Counted from the first letter of the stretch, positions 15,890 to 25,542 are shown. The stretch: 64,000 nucleotides of DNA from Helicobacter himalayensis (GCF_001602095.1 NZ_CP014991.1:310001-374000), one strand, 5' to 3'. Made by a program: numbers and translations. The notes: generated by a model not told the origin, from the sequence alone.

Positions 15890-17764
15890 ATGTCCCTTGC
15901 CTTAGCATTAAAATATCGCCCGAAAACCTTTGATGACTTAATCGGGCAGCATTCTGTCTCACAAACGCTTTCTTTAGCACTAGATTCTAAGCATATTTCG
16001 CACGCATATCTTTTCAGTGGATTGCGAGGAAGCGGAAAAACAAGCAGTGCGAGAATCTTCTCGCGTTGCTTGCAATGTGAAAGCGGACCCACAAGCAAGC
16101 CTTGCGGGGAATGTGAAAACTGCAAAGCCGCACTTGAAAGCAGACATATAGATATCATCGAAATGGACGGCGCATCAAGTCGCAAGATTGAGGATATTCG
16201 AGCGCTTATTGAGCAGACAAAATACCGCCCAAGTTTTGGCAGATTTAAGATTTTCATTATCGATGAAGTGCATATGCTTACGCGCGAGGCGTTTAATGCA
16301 CTTCTTAAGACGCTTGAAGAACCGCCAGAATATGTGAAATTTATCCTTGCTACCACTGACCCGCTAAAGCTCCCAGCGACTATCCTTAGTCGCACACAGC
16401 ATTTTCGCTTTAAGCAAATCTCCCAACGCCTTGTGGTGGAGCATATCGCAAGCATTTTAAATAAAGAAAATGTCTCTTTTGAACCGCAAGCCCTAGAAAT
16501 CATCGCGCGCAGTGGCTCGGGAAGCTTGCGCGATACGCTGACTTTGCTTGACCAAGCCATCATTTTTTGCAAAGGCAATATTGATACCGCAAGCGTGACG
16601 GATATGTTAGGTGTGGTTGATCCGCAGATTTTTGAAAATCTTTTTAATAATCTCTTAAGCACGCCAAGTAATGAAAATACCCTAAGCACACAGGTTGAGG
16701 AAAGTTTGCAGATTTTGCAAGAATATGAATGCGAGATGATTTTAGATGAAATGATGCTTTTTTTAAAAGACAGACTTTTGCACCACGATAAGCGTTTCGC
16801 GCCTGCGGTGCTTGATAGATTTTTTAGAATCTTAGCAGATTCTAAATATCTTTTGACGCTAAATACTGATAGCTCGTTTGTATTGCTTTTAAGCTTGTTA
16901 AAAATGCAAGAGGCACTAAAGATAAAAGATATTGAATTGATGATTGAGGATTTGGAAAGTGAGATTTTTGGCACAAATTCTCGCGCGACTTCAAAGCCAC
17001 AAATGCCACAAAGCACGCAAGATTCTAAAAATCTTGATGCAAAAAGCGCGCCTATATCTAGTAGAAATTTACAAGATTCTGCTCCAAGCGCGCAATCTAT
17101 GCAAGCACCCCAAAGCACTCCGCATATTTTGTTTGAAAAGCTCATCCGCGCGATTTATGATAGAAGCTATGACTTAGGTGAATGCTTTAGCAAAAATGTG
17201 TCGTTTGTGGATTTTAGTAATGATATTTTAAGCTGGGATTCTCAAGCACAGGGGAATGATAAGCAGATTTTGAGCGAGGGCTTCGGTTTTATTAAGAGCA
17301 AAATTGCTGAAATTTTTGGCACGCAAACAAAGATTATCCAAGTCAAGCAAGAAGCCAAAAATACACCACAAAACACGCAAGAGGCACAAGATTTCAATCA
17401 ACCAAACAGCGTTACAGAATCTACAGATTCTATCAATCAAAAAAATGTGGAGTATGAACGCGCAACGCAGTGGAGCGGAGCCGAAGCGGGATTTACTCCC
17501 GCGAAGGCGATACAATCTAATGGAATAGATTCCAATCAACCAAACAGCGTTACAGAATCTACAGATTCTATCAATCAAAAAAATGCCGAATATGTGCGCG
17601 AAGCGGAGCCGAAGCGGGATTTACTCCCGCAAGGTGATACCATTAATGGAATAGTATCTCAAAATACCACCACGCAAAGCGATAAAGACTTTATTATGCG
17701 GAATAAATCCCTCATTAGTGGGATACACGAGCATTTGGGTTTAAAAGATGTCATTAAATCGTAA
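15890..17764 (+). CDS. dnaX: DNA polymerase III subunit gamma/tau, with repeat-derived insertions
   Basis: Clamp-loader ATPase. Walker A GLRGSGKTS lies at about residues 44-52, zinc-binding Cys residues between 60 and 78, Walker B FIIDEVHM, the sensor LATTDP and SRC-like LSRTQHF follow, all within the first 190 residues. The C-terminal third is low-complexity and poorly conserved, as is common. It contains two tandem copies of a dispersed repeat (about residues 503-590) that begin NSVTESTDSINQKN in both copies and then diverge, one reading ERATQWSG, the other REAEPKRD. The insertions keep the frame open, so the gene looks functional. Downstream tsaE starts nine bases after the stop. Confidence 0.95.
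   Translation: MSLALALKYRPKTFDDLIGQHSVSQTLSLALDSKHISHAYLFSGLRGSGKTSSARIFSRCLQCESGPTSKPCGECENCKAALESRHIDIIEMDGASSRKIEDIRALIEQTKYRPSFGRFKIFIIDEVHMLTREAFNALLKTLEEPPEYVKFILATTDPLKLPATILSRTQHFRFKQISQRLVVEHIASILNKENVSFEPQALEIIARSGSGSLRDTLTLLDQAIIFCKGNIDTASVTDMLGVVDPQIFENLFNNLLSTPSNENTLSTQVEESLQILQEYECEMILDEMMLFLKDRLLHHDKRFAPAVLDRFFRILADSKYLLTLNTDSSFVLLLSLLKMQEALKIKDIELMIEDLESEIFGTNSRATSKPQMPQSTQDSKNLDAKSAPISSRNLQDSAPSAQSMQAPQSTPHILFEKLIRAIYDRSYDLGECFSKNVSFVDFSNDILSWDSQAQGNDKQILSEGFGFIKSKIAEIFGTQTKIIQVKQEAKNTPQNTQEAQDFNQPNSVTESTDSINQKNVEYERATQWSGAEAGFTPAKAIQSNGIDSNQPNSVTESTDSINQKNAEYVREAEPKRDLLPQGDTINGIVSQNTTTQSDKDFIMRNKSLISGIHEHLGLKDVIKS
17396..17660 (+). repeat. dispersed two-hairpin repeat, two tandem units inside dnaX
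   Basis: Unit one runs from about 17396 to 17533 and unit two from about 17534 to 17660. Each begins CAACCAAACAGCGTTACAG, has the inverted pair AGAATCT-AC-AGATTCT, then AGCGGAGCCGAAGCGGGA, a second hairpin (GCGGG/CCCGC), and ends GCGATAC or GTGATAC followed by an AATGGAATAG-like tail. The same element occurs at 33880, 49835 and 58455. Confidence 0.85.
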
Positions 17765-17773
17765 GGAGCAATT

Positions 17774-18202
17774 ATGCAAGAGAACACATTTACGCTTTCA
17801 GAAGAGAATCTAAGTGCGCTGTGCGAGGCATTAAGCGCATTAGAAAAGGAGCATAAACATATTTTTTTCCTTCTCAATGGTGATTTAGGAAGCGGAAAAA
17901 CCACATTGGTAAAGGAATTTGTACGCCATAGTTTGGGGGTTGAAGGCGTGAGTTCACCTACCTTTAGCCTTTCACAGGATTATGAAGACAGGGTGTTTCA
18001 TTATGATTTTTACCAAAAAGAATTTAATCAACTCTTGGAGCTAGGCTTTATCGAGCTTTTTGAGCGTGAGGGTGTGCATTTTATTGAATGGGCAAATCCG
18101 CGCATTAAAGCACTTTTGAAAAAATGTAATTTTCTTGTGTATGAAGTGGTGATTACACCGCTAGATTCTCACCAAAGGGAGTATAAAATAATCCATGAAT
18201 AA
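17774..18202 (+). CDS. tsaE: tRNA threonylcarbamoyladenosine biosynthesis ATPase TsaE
   Basis: 142 residues, the usual size. Walker A GDLGSGKTTLVKEF lies at about residues 36-49, followed by GVSSPTFSL, the DFYQ motif in HYDFYQ, and the closing FIEWANPRI (E-W-A/P) that are diagnostic for the TsaE/YjeE family. It works with TsaB and TsaD to make t6A on ANN-decoding tRNAs. It overlaps the start of lptB by eight bases and follows dnaX, forming a likely dnaX-tsaE-lptB-rpoN transcript. Confidence 0.95.
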   Translation: MQENTFTLSEENLSALCEALSALEKEHKHIFFLLNGDLGSGKTTLVKEFVRHSLGVEGVSSPTFSLSQDYEDRVFHYDFYQKEFNQLLELGFIELFEREGVHFIEWANPRIKALLKKCNFLVYEVVITPLDSHQREYKIIHE

Positions 18203-18917
18203 GCTAGAAGCGTGCAACTTAAGCAAGCAAATCAAAAAAACAAAAATCGTTAATGATGTCTCTGTGAGTGTCAGCAGTGGCGAAGTGGTAGGATTGCTAG
18301 GACCAAATGGCGCGGGGAAAACGACGACTTTTTATATGATTTGCGGACTTTTGCACCCAAGCTCTGGCGCCGTGTTTTTAAATGGGCACAATATCACGGG
18401 TTTGCCCCTACACGCGCGCTCAAATATGGGTATAGGTTACCTTCCGCAAGAATCTAGCATTTTTAAGGATTTGAGCGTAGAGCAAAATTTAATGCTTTCT
18501 GCTGAGGCAAGCATAAAAAGCGCGCGTGAGCGCAAAATTCGCATTGAAAAAATGCTCGAAGAATTTAATATCGAGCCTATCCGTGCGCGCAAAGGCGTGA
18601 GCCTTAGCGGTGGGGAACGCAGAAGGGTTGAAATCGCGCGTGCGCTAGTGAAAAATCCAAAGTTTGTGCTTCTTGATGAGCCTTTTGCCGGTGTAGATCC
18701 AAAGGCGGTAATGGATATACAAAATATCATTTTAAAGCTTGTCGAGCTTGATATTGGCGTGCTTATTACTGACCATAATGTCCGCGAGACGCTTTCAGTC
18801 TGCCATCGCTCTTATGTTATCAAAAGTGGCTCATTGCTAGCAAGCGGGAATGCAGAGGAAATCTACGAAAATGCGTTGGTGAGAAAATACTATTTAGGCG
18901 AGCATTTCAAAGTATGA
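18195..18917 (+). CDS. lptB: LPS export ABC transporter ATP-binding protein LptB
   Basis: ATPase that drives LptFG-mediated extraction of lipopolysaccharide, 240 residues. Walker A is GPNGAGKTT at about residues 36-44, the signature LSGGERRRVEIARAL, Walker B FVLLDEPFAGVDP and the H-loop ITDHNVRE. The phrase PFAGVDP and the downstream rpoN are typical of LptB. It starts within the end of tsaE and its last four bases overlap the rpoN start. Confidence 0.95.
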   Translation: MNKLEACNLSKQIKKTKIVNDVSVSVSSGEVVGLLGPNGAGKTTTFYMICGLLHPSSGAVFLNGHNITGLPLHARSNMGIGYLPQESSIFKDLSVEQNLMLSAEASIKSARERKIRIEKMLEEFNIEPIRARKGVSLSGGERRRVEIARALVKNPKFVLLDEPFAGVDPKAVMDIQNIILKLVELDIGVLITDHNVRETLSVCHRSYVIKSGSLLASGNAEEIYENALVRKYYLGEHFKV

Positions 18918-20275
18918 ATCTAGCGTCCAAACTTCGAACCAATATCGCCATAAAACCGCGCCTCTCAGCCACATTGAAAAATTGGTTGCCGATTTTGCAA
19001 AGTGGCGCAGGCGAGATTGAAGAAGTGTTAAATAGCTTTGTGGAGGAAAATCCCTATGTTGAGATTCAGTCCAAACGCACGCAAAGCTTCTCAAAAAAAA
19101 CAAGCTCACTTAAAACCTCTGTGAGCGACAAGATAGAATCTCTAAGCGTGAATAATGAGGATTTGTATGAAAAATTGCTCGATCAAATCACCTCCTCACT
19201 TTTCCCTACAAAAACTTCGCAAAAAATCGCGCAGTGTGTGATTGAAAATATCAACGAAGATGGCTTTTTGGATTGCGATATTGCGCTTTTGGCTGATGAG
19301 ATAGGAGTGAGCGTGGAGGAATTTGAGCGTGTGAGAAAGCGTTTTTTTATGCTTGAGCCTTGTGGAGTTGGGGCAAAGGATTCAAAAGAAGCGTTCTTTT
19401 TTCAACTTCAAGAAAGCGACTTAAATGACGCGCAATATGAGCTAGGCGTGCAAATTATTGAAAATCTTAGCAATCATTCCGCATACAAAAAAAATCCGCA
19501 TTATGAAAAGGTTATGCAAACAATTAAACTTTTTAAAAACCCACCCACAGGGGAATTTAGCGCAAAGATTCCAGAAATTATCCCAGACATTTTTATTTTT
19601 GAGCGCTTGAAAGAGGATTCGCTTACTCCCACTTATGAACTTGAAGTGCGTATAAATGACGCGTATTATCCAAATATTATTATTGAGGGCTTGTCAAAAG
19701 AGAATCTATCAAAAAACCAAAAAGATGCGCAAGAATCTAAAAAAGCCTTGCAAGATTCCCAAGCACTACTTGAAGCCCAAAAACAAGCCCAAGATTTCAC
19801 AAAAACTAAAATAAAAGAGGCAAAAGACTTAGTCGATGCGCTTGATATGCGTAAGGCGACAATCTTAAAAATCGCACTAAGTCTTAGGGAAAATCAGTAT
19901 AATTTTTTTATGGGCGGTGAGATTACGCCAATGAAGCTCAAAGACATCGCTCAAGATTTGGGCTATGCGCCTAGCACGATTTCACGCGCCATTGCCAATA
20001 AATACCTAGAATGTGATAGGGGTATTTTCCCAATTAAGAGCTTTTTTACCGCAGCCATTGATGGGGATACTTCAAATGCGTCGATTAAGGATTTTATACT
20101 CGGTTTAGTCAAAAGTGAGGACAAGAAAAAACCGCTCTCGGATTTGAAGATTCTAAAAAATGTGGAGGAAAAATTTAACATCAAAATGGTGCGCCGAACA
20201 ATCACAAAATACCGCCAGCAGCTAAATATTGCAAGCTCGAGTGAGAGAAAAAAACTTTATGAAATGAGTATGTAA
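18914..20275 (+). CDS. rpoN: RNA polymerase sigma-54 factor RpoN
   Basis: 453 residues. The N-terminal activator-interacting region is Gln/Leu-rich and begins LRTNIAIKPRLSATLKNWLPIL. The core-binding region is in the middle, and the helix-turn-helix with the RpoN box (RRTITKYR, near residue 425) lies close to the C-terminus. Sigma-54 controls mid-class flagellar genes in this group. A Gln/Lys/Asp-rich stretch between about residues 265 and 305 seems an expanded linker. The ATG overlaps the lptB stop codon, and the next gene starts on the last base of its own stop. Confidence 0.95.
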   Translation: MNLASKLRTNIAIKPRLSATLKNWLPILQSGAGEIEEVLNSFVEENPYVEIQSKRTQSFSKKTSSLKTSVSDKIESLSVNNEDLYEKLLDQITSSLFPTKTSQKIAQCVIENINEDGFLDCDIALLADEIGVSVEEFERVRKRFFMLEPCGVGAKDSKEAFFFQLQESDLNDAQYELGVQIIENLSNHSAYKKNPHYEKVMQTIKLFKNPPTGEFSAKIPEIIPDIFIFERLKEDSLTPTYELEVRINDAYYPNIIIEGLSKENLSKNQKDAQESKKALQDSQALLEAQKQAQDFTKTKIKEAKDLVDALDMRKATILKIALSLRENQYNFFMGGEITPMKLKDIAQDLGYAPSTISRAIANKYLECDRGIFPIKSFFTAAIDGDTSNASIKDFILGLVKSEDKKKPLSDLKILKNVEEKFNIKMVRRTITKYRQQLNIASSSERKKLYEMSM

Positions 20276-21351
20276 TGTATCATCTGAATTATTTTGCAAA
20301 TTTTGCGCTTAACGCGCGCGCGATGGAGATTTTAAGTGCGCAAAGATTCCCAAACGCAAATCCTTTCGATTCAGAATCTAACGCGCAAAAAAGCCATTTT
20401 TTAAAGCTTCTTTCCACTCTTTTTGAAAAAGAGCAATGCAGCTTTTTTTCTTGCACACAAGAGGCGTATTTTTGGCTTTTCACACATTTAGGATTTGAGA
20501 ATTGCGCGCTAATGCCGAGCTTTTCGCATTCGGCTTTTCAGGCATTCAAGGTAGCAAAAAAACTTACTCAAATCCCAATCTCGCACTATGAGGAGTTTTT
20601 GCAAAACATTACGCAAAATTTTCTTTTTTTGCCTGCTATTAATGAGGATATTTTGACTTACAATAACTTGCGTGCTTTGCGTGAGTTTGTAGATTCCAAA
20701 AAAGAATCTTTTGTGTTTGTTGAGATTTCTACTTTGCTGCAAAATGGGGATTTTAGTGCGCTTAAAATTTTAGAAAGTCCTCGTATAGCGTATATTGTGG
20801 ATTTGCAAAAGTTAGGCTTTATGCGAGGGTGCGGATTTATCGCGCATTCTTTAGAATCTGTAAAATCTTTTAGCGCGTCTTTAAATTTTATCGCGCCAAA
20901 TGGCATTTTTGCGTTTGCGTGGGAATGCGTGCGCGAGGTCAAAGAAAATCAGGCATTGCAAAATTACTGCACCCAAAAACATAATGCTTTTTTCTTTGAG
21001 CGCTTAAAAACACACGCGGATTCCTTAGAACAAGGATTTTCAAGACAGGTTGAACTTTTTGCGCCTTTAGAATCCACTCCGCCAAACGCACTTGCCCTGC
21101 GCCTGCGCGGCATTAAAGCGCGCGCGTTAGCACAAAGTTTGCTTATACAAAAAGTTGAGCTCATTAATGGGCAAGATTGTATGCTAGGGAATTTTAGCCC
21201 CTCGTTTGTTTTAAAAGAAATGGGCTATAAAGATGAGGAATGTAGAGAGCTTTTAAGCATTAGCTTTGTGTTTTTGGATTCTCTTTCGCTTGATGAAGTG
21301 GCAAAACGCGTTGCACAAGCCTTTTTCACGCTAAAAAAACTTGGAATCTAG
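20275..21351 (+). CDS. NifS-like class V aminotransferase-fold protein, divergent
   Basis: 358 residues. The N-terminus (YFANFALNARAMEIL) aligns with the YLDNNATT start of NifS-like cysteine desulfurases, and mid-protein YIVDLQKLGFMRGCGFIAHS (core: VDLQK and RGCGF) matches the Asp and PLP-binding Lys region, D-x-x-K followed by RGxGF. Elsewhere similarity is weak: no clear His before the Lys and no Cys-containing loop like that of IscS. It is translationally coupled to rpoN. Helicobacter genomes are known to carry a second NifS-like gene of unknown role; this may be it. Enzymatic activity uncertain. Confidence 0.6.
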   Translation: MYHLNYFANFALNARAMEILSAQRFPNANPFDSESNAQKSHFLKLLSTLFEKEQCSFFSCTQEAYFWLFTHLGFENCALMPSFSHSAFQAFKVAKKLTQIPISHYEEFLQNITQNFLFLPAINEDILTYNNLRALREFVDSKKESFVFVEISTLLQNGDFSALKILESPRIAYIVDLQKLGFMRGCGFIAHSLESVKSFSASLNFIAPNGIFAFAWECVREVKENQALQNYCTQKHNAFFFERLKTHADSLEQGFSRQVELFAPLESTPPNALALRLRGIKARALAQSLLIQKVELINGQDCMLGNFSPSFVLKEMGYKDEECRELLSISFVFLDSLSLDEVAKRVAQAFFTLKKLGI

Positions 21352-21407
21352 TTTTTAGCATAGGTTAATTTTCATTTTCACGCAAATTCTTTTCATTTTG
21401 GGGCACT

Positions 21408-22115
21408 ATGTTAAGATTATTTTTTCTCCTTTTTTGTGGTGCGTTGTGTTTGCTCCAACCCGCCTATGCGCAAAAATCCACTAAAGAAACACAACAAAAT
21501 CTCACAAATTTTTCAACTACTTCAGAAAATATAGAACTAAAACTGCAAGAGCCAAAAGATTTGCAAGATGAAAACATAGCGCAAGAAAGTCCCAAAAAGT
21601 CATTTGGGATTAAGGTTAATGGTGGCACGAGCGCTGGATATTCCGAATTAGAGCTTAATCAAAAAACTTTCCAAGAAAATGAAATTGAATCTGGGCTTTG
21701 GCGCGCGGGACTTGGCTATGATGCGTTTTATGAATTTTACCCCATTAATCGTATTGTGATAAATCTTTTCTTTGGTTCAAGCGTTGAAATCACACAATAT
21801 CGCGTAGGTGGGAAAGTGAAAAATTACAATGACGGAATCCGCAACGAAGACCACGCCTATGATTGGGGCGAGAGATTCTATGCTGGCTCGCGGATAAACC
21901 ATATCGGCGTAGTGATTAGAATCTATGAAAATCACAAACTCTCCATTGTCTTAAGGCGCGCATTTTTAGCGGATTTTAGACTTGGAAACTATGACTTGCC
22001 ATTTTCAAATAGTCCTTGGGTCTCATCGCAAAATGTTCAAATCTCAGGAAGCGATATGAGCATACGCGCGATAAATAACACGCAGATTCTTGTAAGTTAT
22101 AGCCTTTATTTTTAG
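21408..22115 (+). CDS. putative outer-membrane beta-barrel protein
   Basis: 235 residues. A signal peptide covers about residues 1-21 (hydrophobic core then AYAQ). After a Gln/Asn/Glu-rich linker (to about residue 65) come alternating amphipathic strands with Tyr/Phe, ending in a terminal aromatic strand (ILVSYSLYF), the Bam recognition feature. I do not recognise a named family; it resembles the small Helicobacter outer-membrane proteins in layout. It is convergent with the next gene and overlaps it by four bases. Confidence 0.7.
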   Translation: MLRLFFLLFCGALCLLQPAYAQKSTKETQQNLTNFSTTSENIELKLQEPKDLQDENIAQESPKKSFGIKVNGGTSAGYSELELNQKTFQENEIESGLWRAGLGYDAFYEFYPINRIVINLFFGSSVEITQYRVGGKVKNYNDGIRNEDHAYDWGERFYAGSRINHIGVVIRIYENHKLSIVLRRAFLADFRLGNYDLPFSNSPWVSSQNVQISGSDMSIRAINNTQILVSYSLYF

Positions 22116-22591
22116 GTGCTGTATTTTTCTTGAAAGCGTAAGATTCTCTTTCCTGCGGCGTTGAGATTGTATTGCTCATCGTATTTTTCTTGCAAGCGGG
22201 TTTCAAAGATTTTCAAAAGATGGCTAAATTCTGGCGCGCTATAAATATCAATTACAATGCTATAAAGCTGCACATCTTGCAATAAAATATCAAAAATTTT
22301 CACGCGGTCTTGCAAATAGAGTTTTTCATCTTGACTATATTCAAGCACGCGCAGGGTGATTCTATCCATAATGCGCGGAAGGGTGTAGAGATTTGGTTTG
22401 AGATACTCACTTAACGCTTCATTTGCGCGGGAAAGCAAATCATCAATATGAATCTTATCCGCATACACTACACACGGGATTATGGCGATGATTCTATCAA
22501 TATTGAGCCCCAAAGCGCGCGTCTCCCATTTGATGAGAAATTTTTCCATAAAACTAAAATGTCGTTGGTTTAAGGTGGTATTTTTACGCAT
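22112..22591 (-). CDS. conserved hypothetical protein, 159 residues
   Basis: Soluble helical protein with no signal peptide and no motif I recognise. It is Leu/Ile/Arg/Tyr-rich with a predicted alpha-helical organisation (for example PRIMDRITLRVLEY and LLKIFETRLQEKY). It probably starts at the ATG at 22591, although a second Met lies at residue 15. Its promoter region faces that of the chemoreceptor gene at 22693. The role is unknown. Confidence 0.6.
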   Translation of the reverse strand: MRKNTTLNQRHFSFMEKFLIKWETRALGLNIDRIIAIIPCVVYADKIHIDDLLSRANEALSEYLKPNLYTLPRIMDRITLRVLEYSQDEKLYLQDRVKIFDILLQDVQLYSIVIDIYSAPEFSHLLKIFETRLQEKYDEQYNLNAAGKRILRFQEKYST

Positions 22592-22692
22592 TTTTCAGTC
22601 CTTAGGTTTTGTGATTTAGAATTTTAAAGTTTTCTTAAAAATCAGTATTGTAGAATTTTTTAACTTAAAAGATTGCAATTAAGGTTGTTATT

Positions 22693-24297
22693 ATGCTAAA
22701 AACTATCCGCTCTAAGATTATTATGATGATTGTGGCATTTTTGATAGTGCTACTGGCAATGGTGTATGTGCATTTGCAAAATGGTTTTAGCACCATTGCA
22801 AAAAGTAACTCTACAAGCGAACTTCAAAAACTCAATGCTATGCTTTTTGAAGGTTTAAAAATCGCTATGAATACAGGCGATCCTGAAGTGATTAGCACCT
22901 TTATAGAAGGCTCAAAGCATGTGGAAGGCATCGCAGGATTAGCGATTTTTCCTGCGGATTCTGTGATTGAGCTTATGGGGATGGAGAATTCGCGCAAATC
23001 AGATGAAGTCGAAGTGCTGGAAGCTTTTGCAAACAAAACACAAAGTCTGCGTCCTTACACACAGACAACAGATTCTCAAACTGATTCTGGCTACATTATG
23101 GTAAAACCAATTTTAGCGCTTGGAAGTTGCTTAGATTGCCATGTCAATGTCAAAGAAGGCGATGTGCTAGGCGTGGCAAAAATCCAAGTTTCTAATAAAA
23201 TGCTTATGCAACATTTAGAATCTGTGCAATTTGATATTGTGCTGTGGGTGGTTGGGCTAGGATTTGTGGCACTTTTGGGATTGCTCTTTTTCTTTAATCG
23301 CTTTGTTTTTTATCCAATCAATAACCTCACTCAAGTGGCAAAAGATCTTTCACAAGGTGATGGCGACCTCACAAAGCGCCTCCCTATCAAAAATAACGAT
23401 GAGATTGCTAAAGCAAGCGGATATATTAATGATTTTATTTCTAAAATTAGCAACACCATCGCAAGCACAAAATATTCAAGTCATCAGAATATCGACCAAG
23501 CAAACAAGCTCGCCGATGCTTCTGAAGAGATAAACACGCGCATTGAAAAAAGCGTAGAAGTCGTGCATACAAGCGCAGAGCTAGGTAAAAATATTGAATT
23601 TATTTTAAATAACTCTATTGAGCTTGTGCAACAAAGTGCCACAGAGGTAAGAGAATCTTCAAAACAGCTTCTCCATACACGCGATATGCTTTCAAAAATG
23701 GTGCAAGGTTTGCAAGAAAACATTAGTGCCGAACACGAAATCGCTCATCGCCTCGCCCAAAGTGTGCAAGAAACCACGCGCATAAAAGATGTGCTTACAA
23801 TCATCGCAGATATTGCAGACCAAACAAGCTTACTCGCACTTAATGCCAATATTGAAGCCGCGCGTGCAGGGGAAAGTGGCAGGGGTTTTGCAGTAGTGGC
23901 TGATGAAGTGAGAAAGCTTGCCGAAAGAACGCAAAAGGGCTTAGGTGAAATTAATATCGTTGTCAATGCTGTCGTGCAGTCAATAAGCGATGCAAATATC
24001 GCAATGAGTGAAAATGTGGAAAATATCTCCGGTATGACTGATGTCTCAAAAGAAAGCACAGAAGTGCTAGAGCACAGCGTGCAATCGCTCAAAGACGCCG
24101 TGCAGGCCTCAGGCTTAAGCCTGCAAAAAACAAGCGAGCTTTTTGATGCTGTCAAGGCGATTTTAACCCAAGTAAGTGAGGTAGAAAATCTCACCAACCA
24201 AAACAGCCAAAGCGTGCGCACTATCAATAGCATATCCCACGATATTGCCACAAAAGCAAAAGAGCTCAACTCACAATTAGATTCTTTTAAGTGCTAG
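22693..24297 (+). CDS. methyl-accepting chemotaxis protein with a periplasmic c-heme motif
   Basis: 534 residues. TM1 is at about residues 8-27, TM2 at about 178-202, and a HAMP domain follows ([21 protein letters not shown], in parts). The cytoplasmic hairpin tip [20 protein letters not shown] is present, ending in a methylation-type coil. The periplasmic sensor (about 28-176) contains CLDCH inside [13 protein letters not shown], a CxxCH heme-c attachment motif, followed by [11 protein letters not shown], the layout of heme-binding Tll0287-like (DUF3365) sensors. It may sense redox state or a heme ligand such as O2 or NO. Heme binding is inferred from the motif. It stands alone. Confidence 0.88.
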   Translation: MLKTIRSKIIMMIVAFLIVLLAMVYVHLQNGFSTIAKSNSTSELQKLNAMLFEGLKIAMNTGDPEVISTFIEGSKHVEGIAGLAIFPADSVIELMGMENSRKSDEVEVLEAFANKTQSLRPYTQTTDSQTDSGYIMVKPILALGSCLDCHVNVKEGDVLGVAKIQVSNKMLMQHLESVQFDIVLWVVGLGFVALLGLLFFFNRFVFYPINNLTQVAKDLSQGDGDLTKRLPIKNNDEIAKASGYINDFISKISNTIASTKYSSHQNIDQANKLADASEEINTRIEKSVEVVHTSAELGKNIEFILNNSIELVQQSATEVRESSKQLLHTRDMLSKMVQGLQENISAEHEIAHRLAQSVQETTRIKDVLTIIADIADQTSLLALNANIEAARAGESGRGFAVVADEVRKLAERTQKGLGEINIVVNAVVQSISDANIAMSENVENISGMTDVSKESTEVLEHSVQSLKDAVQASGLSLQKTSELFDAVKAILTQVSEVENLTNQNSQSVRTINSISHDIATKAKELNSQLDSFKC

Positions 24298-24390
24298 GAA
24301 TTGTGGCTTAGCTCTTTTCTTTGGCGGTGTTAATTTTTCCTTGTATTGCGCGCTTATTATAGAAATTAATGCTTTAAAACAAGGAATACA

Positions 24391-25535
24391 ATGAAATTTA
24401 AAATAGATTCTCTTTTCAAGGACTTTGTGCCATTTTGGCAATTGGGTTTTAAAATGCGTTTATGGATTTGAGTCATAAGATTCTTATCCAAAATACCATT
24501 ATCACACGCATATTGGCAGTTTGCAACTTTTGCTTACAAGTATTGTGAATCTGCTTATTTTACTTCCTTTTGTGTTTGCTTTTAGCTCAGCGGGATTTTA
24601 GCAGATAAATTCTCCAAAAACAAAGTTATGCGAATAAGTGCGTGGGTGAGCGTGGGGCTGTGCGGTTTTATTACGATTTGTTATTTTAATGGCGCATTTT
24701 GCCTTGCGTTTTTGCACCTTGTTTATGGCATTTCAAAGCGCAATTTATTCTCCAGCAAAATTTGGCTTTATTAAAGAGCTTATGGGTAATAGAGTATTTA
24801 GTCTCAGGGAATGGCGCGCTTGCAAGCGGTTAGCATTGTAGCGATTTTATGCGGGATTGGCGTGTGTTCTTTTCTTTTTTGAAATATTTTTTAACCAAAG
24901 CCAAAGCTTCGTAAGCTCTCCACTTTAGCTCCTTCTGATATGCTAGATTCTATAGCGCCACTTGGATTTTTACTGATATTTTTTGCGATGTGTGAATTAT
25001 ATTAAGCTACAAACTCCCTACACTCACACAAACACAAAACATACATTTTGACACAAACGCCTACAAACAAGTGCGCTTTTAAAGCAAAACATCACAATTC
25101 TTAAAAGCGATCGCACAATTTGGCTTTGCATTATCGGACTTAGCTTTTTTATGCACTTTCCCAGCTCCACATCGCCTCTTTTCCTTCCTACGTCAAAGGT
25201 ATCTTAGAAATGGAATCTGCGGGGTTTTTAGCATTCTACTACATTCATTCAATTTCGTGTGCTAGATTCTCAACTTGGCGTTTATTAATATCTTTTTGCT
25301 TGCGCGCTTGCTTTTAAGCCTTGTTTTTCCTCGCTATTGAGCACATAAAAATCCATCATATTTTTATTTCAAGGTAGTCTTTAGTAAAGCTTGAAAATAA
25401 AAGCGTGAAGTTGGGATTTCTAGAGACTATTTGTGTGTATGGAATACATTTTGTGGAAAATTACCAATTCTAGGAAGTGGGAAACTTGACTTAGTCGCAC
25501 TTAAAGCGCTTGCAAAAAGTTTAATGGAGGCTTAG
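24391..25535 (+). pseudogene. remnant of fused MFS / acyl-ACP-phospholipid O-acyltransferase
   Basis: No intact frame remains, but translation in shifting frames recovers ordered pieces of one protein. ATG at 24391 with AAGGAA starts KDFVPFW; then DLSHKILIQNTIITR; LADKFSKNKVMRISAWVSV (frame near 24600); IYSPAKFGFIKEL and GNGALQAVSIVAILCGI (near 24750-24850); IWLCIIGLSFFYALSQLHIA (near 25110-25180); and at the very end LPILGSGKLDLVALKALA ending in TAG at 25533-25535. The first pieces are the LplT-like MFS domain and the last is the C-terminus of the acyl-ACP synthetase domain. The PlsC acyltransferase and most of the AMP-binding domain are gone. Together this is a decayed, internally deleted copy of a gene that would be over 3 kb intact. 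Confidence 0.75.
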
Positions 25536-25542
25536 AGCAAAA

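Noticed and set aside
15856-17145. Long minus-strand open frame (429 codons) opposite dnaX
   Set aside because: It lies fully inside dnaX, whose domains are unmistakable, and its product is Ser/Leu-rich with no domain, an antisense effect of the codon use.
17228-17578. Minus-strand frame with a duplicated RICRFCNAVWLI segment
   Set aside because: It is the complement of the tandem repeat inside dnaX; the duplicated peptide reflects the DNA repeat, not a gene.
24391-25535. Long stretch without a gene as a regulatory region
   Set aside because: Shifting-frame translation recovers ordered fragments of one known protein, so it is a pseudogene.
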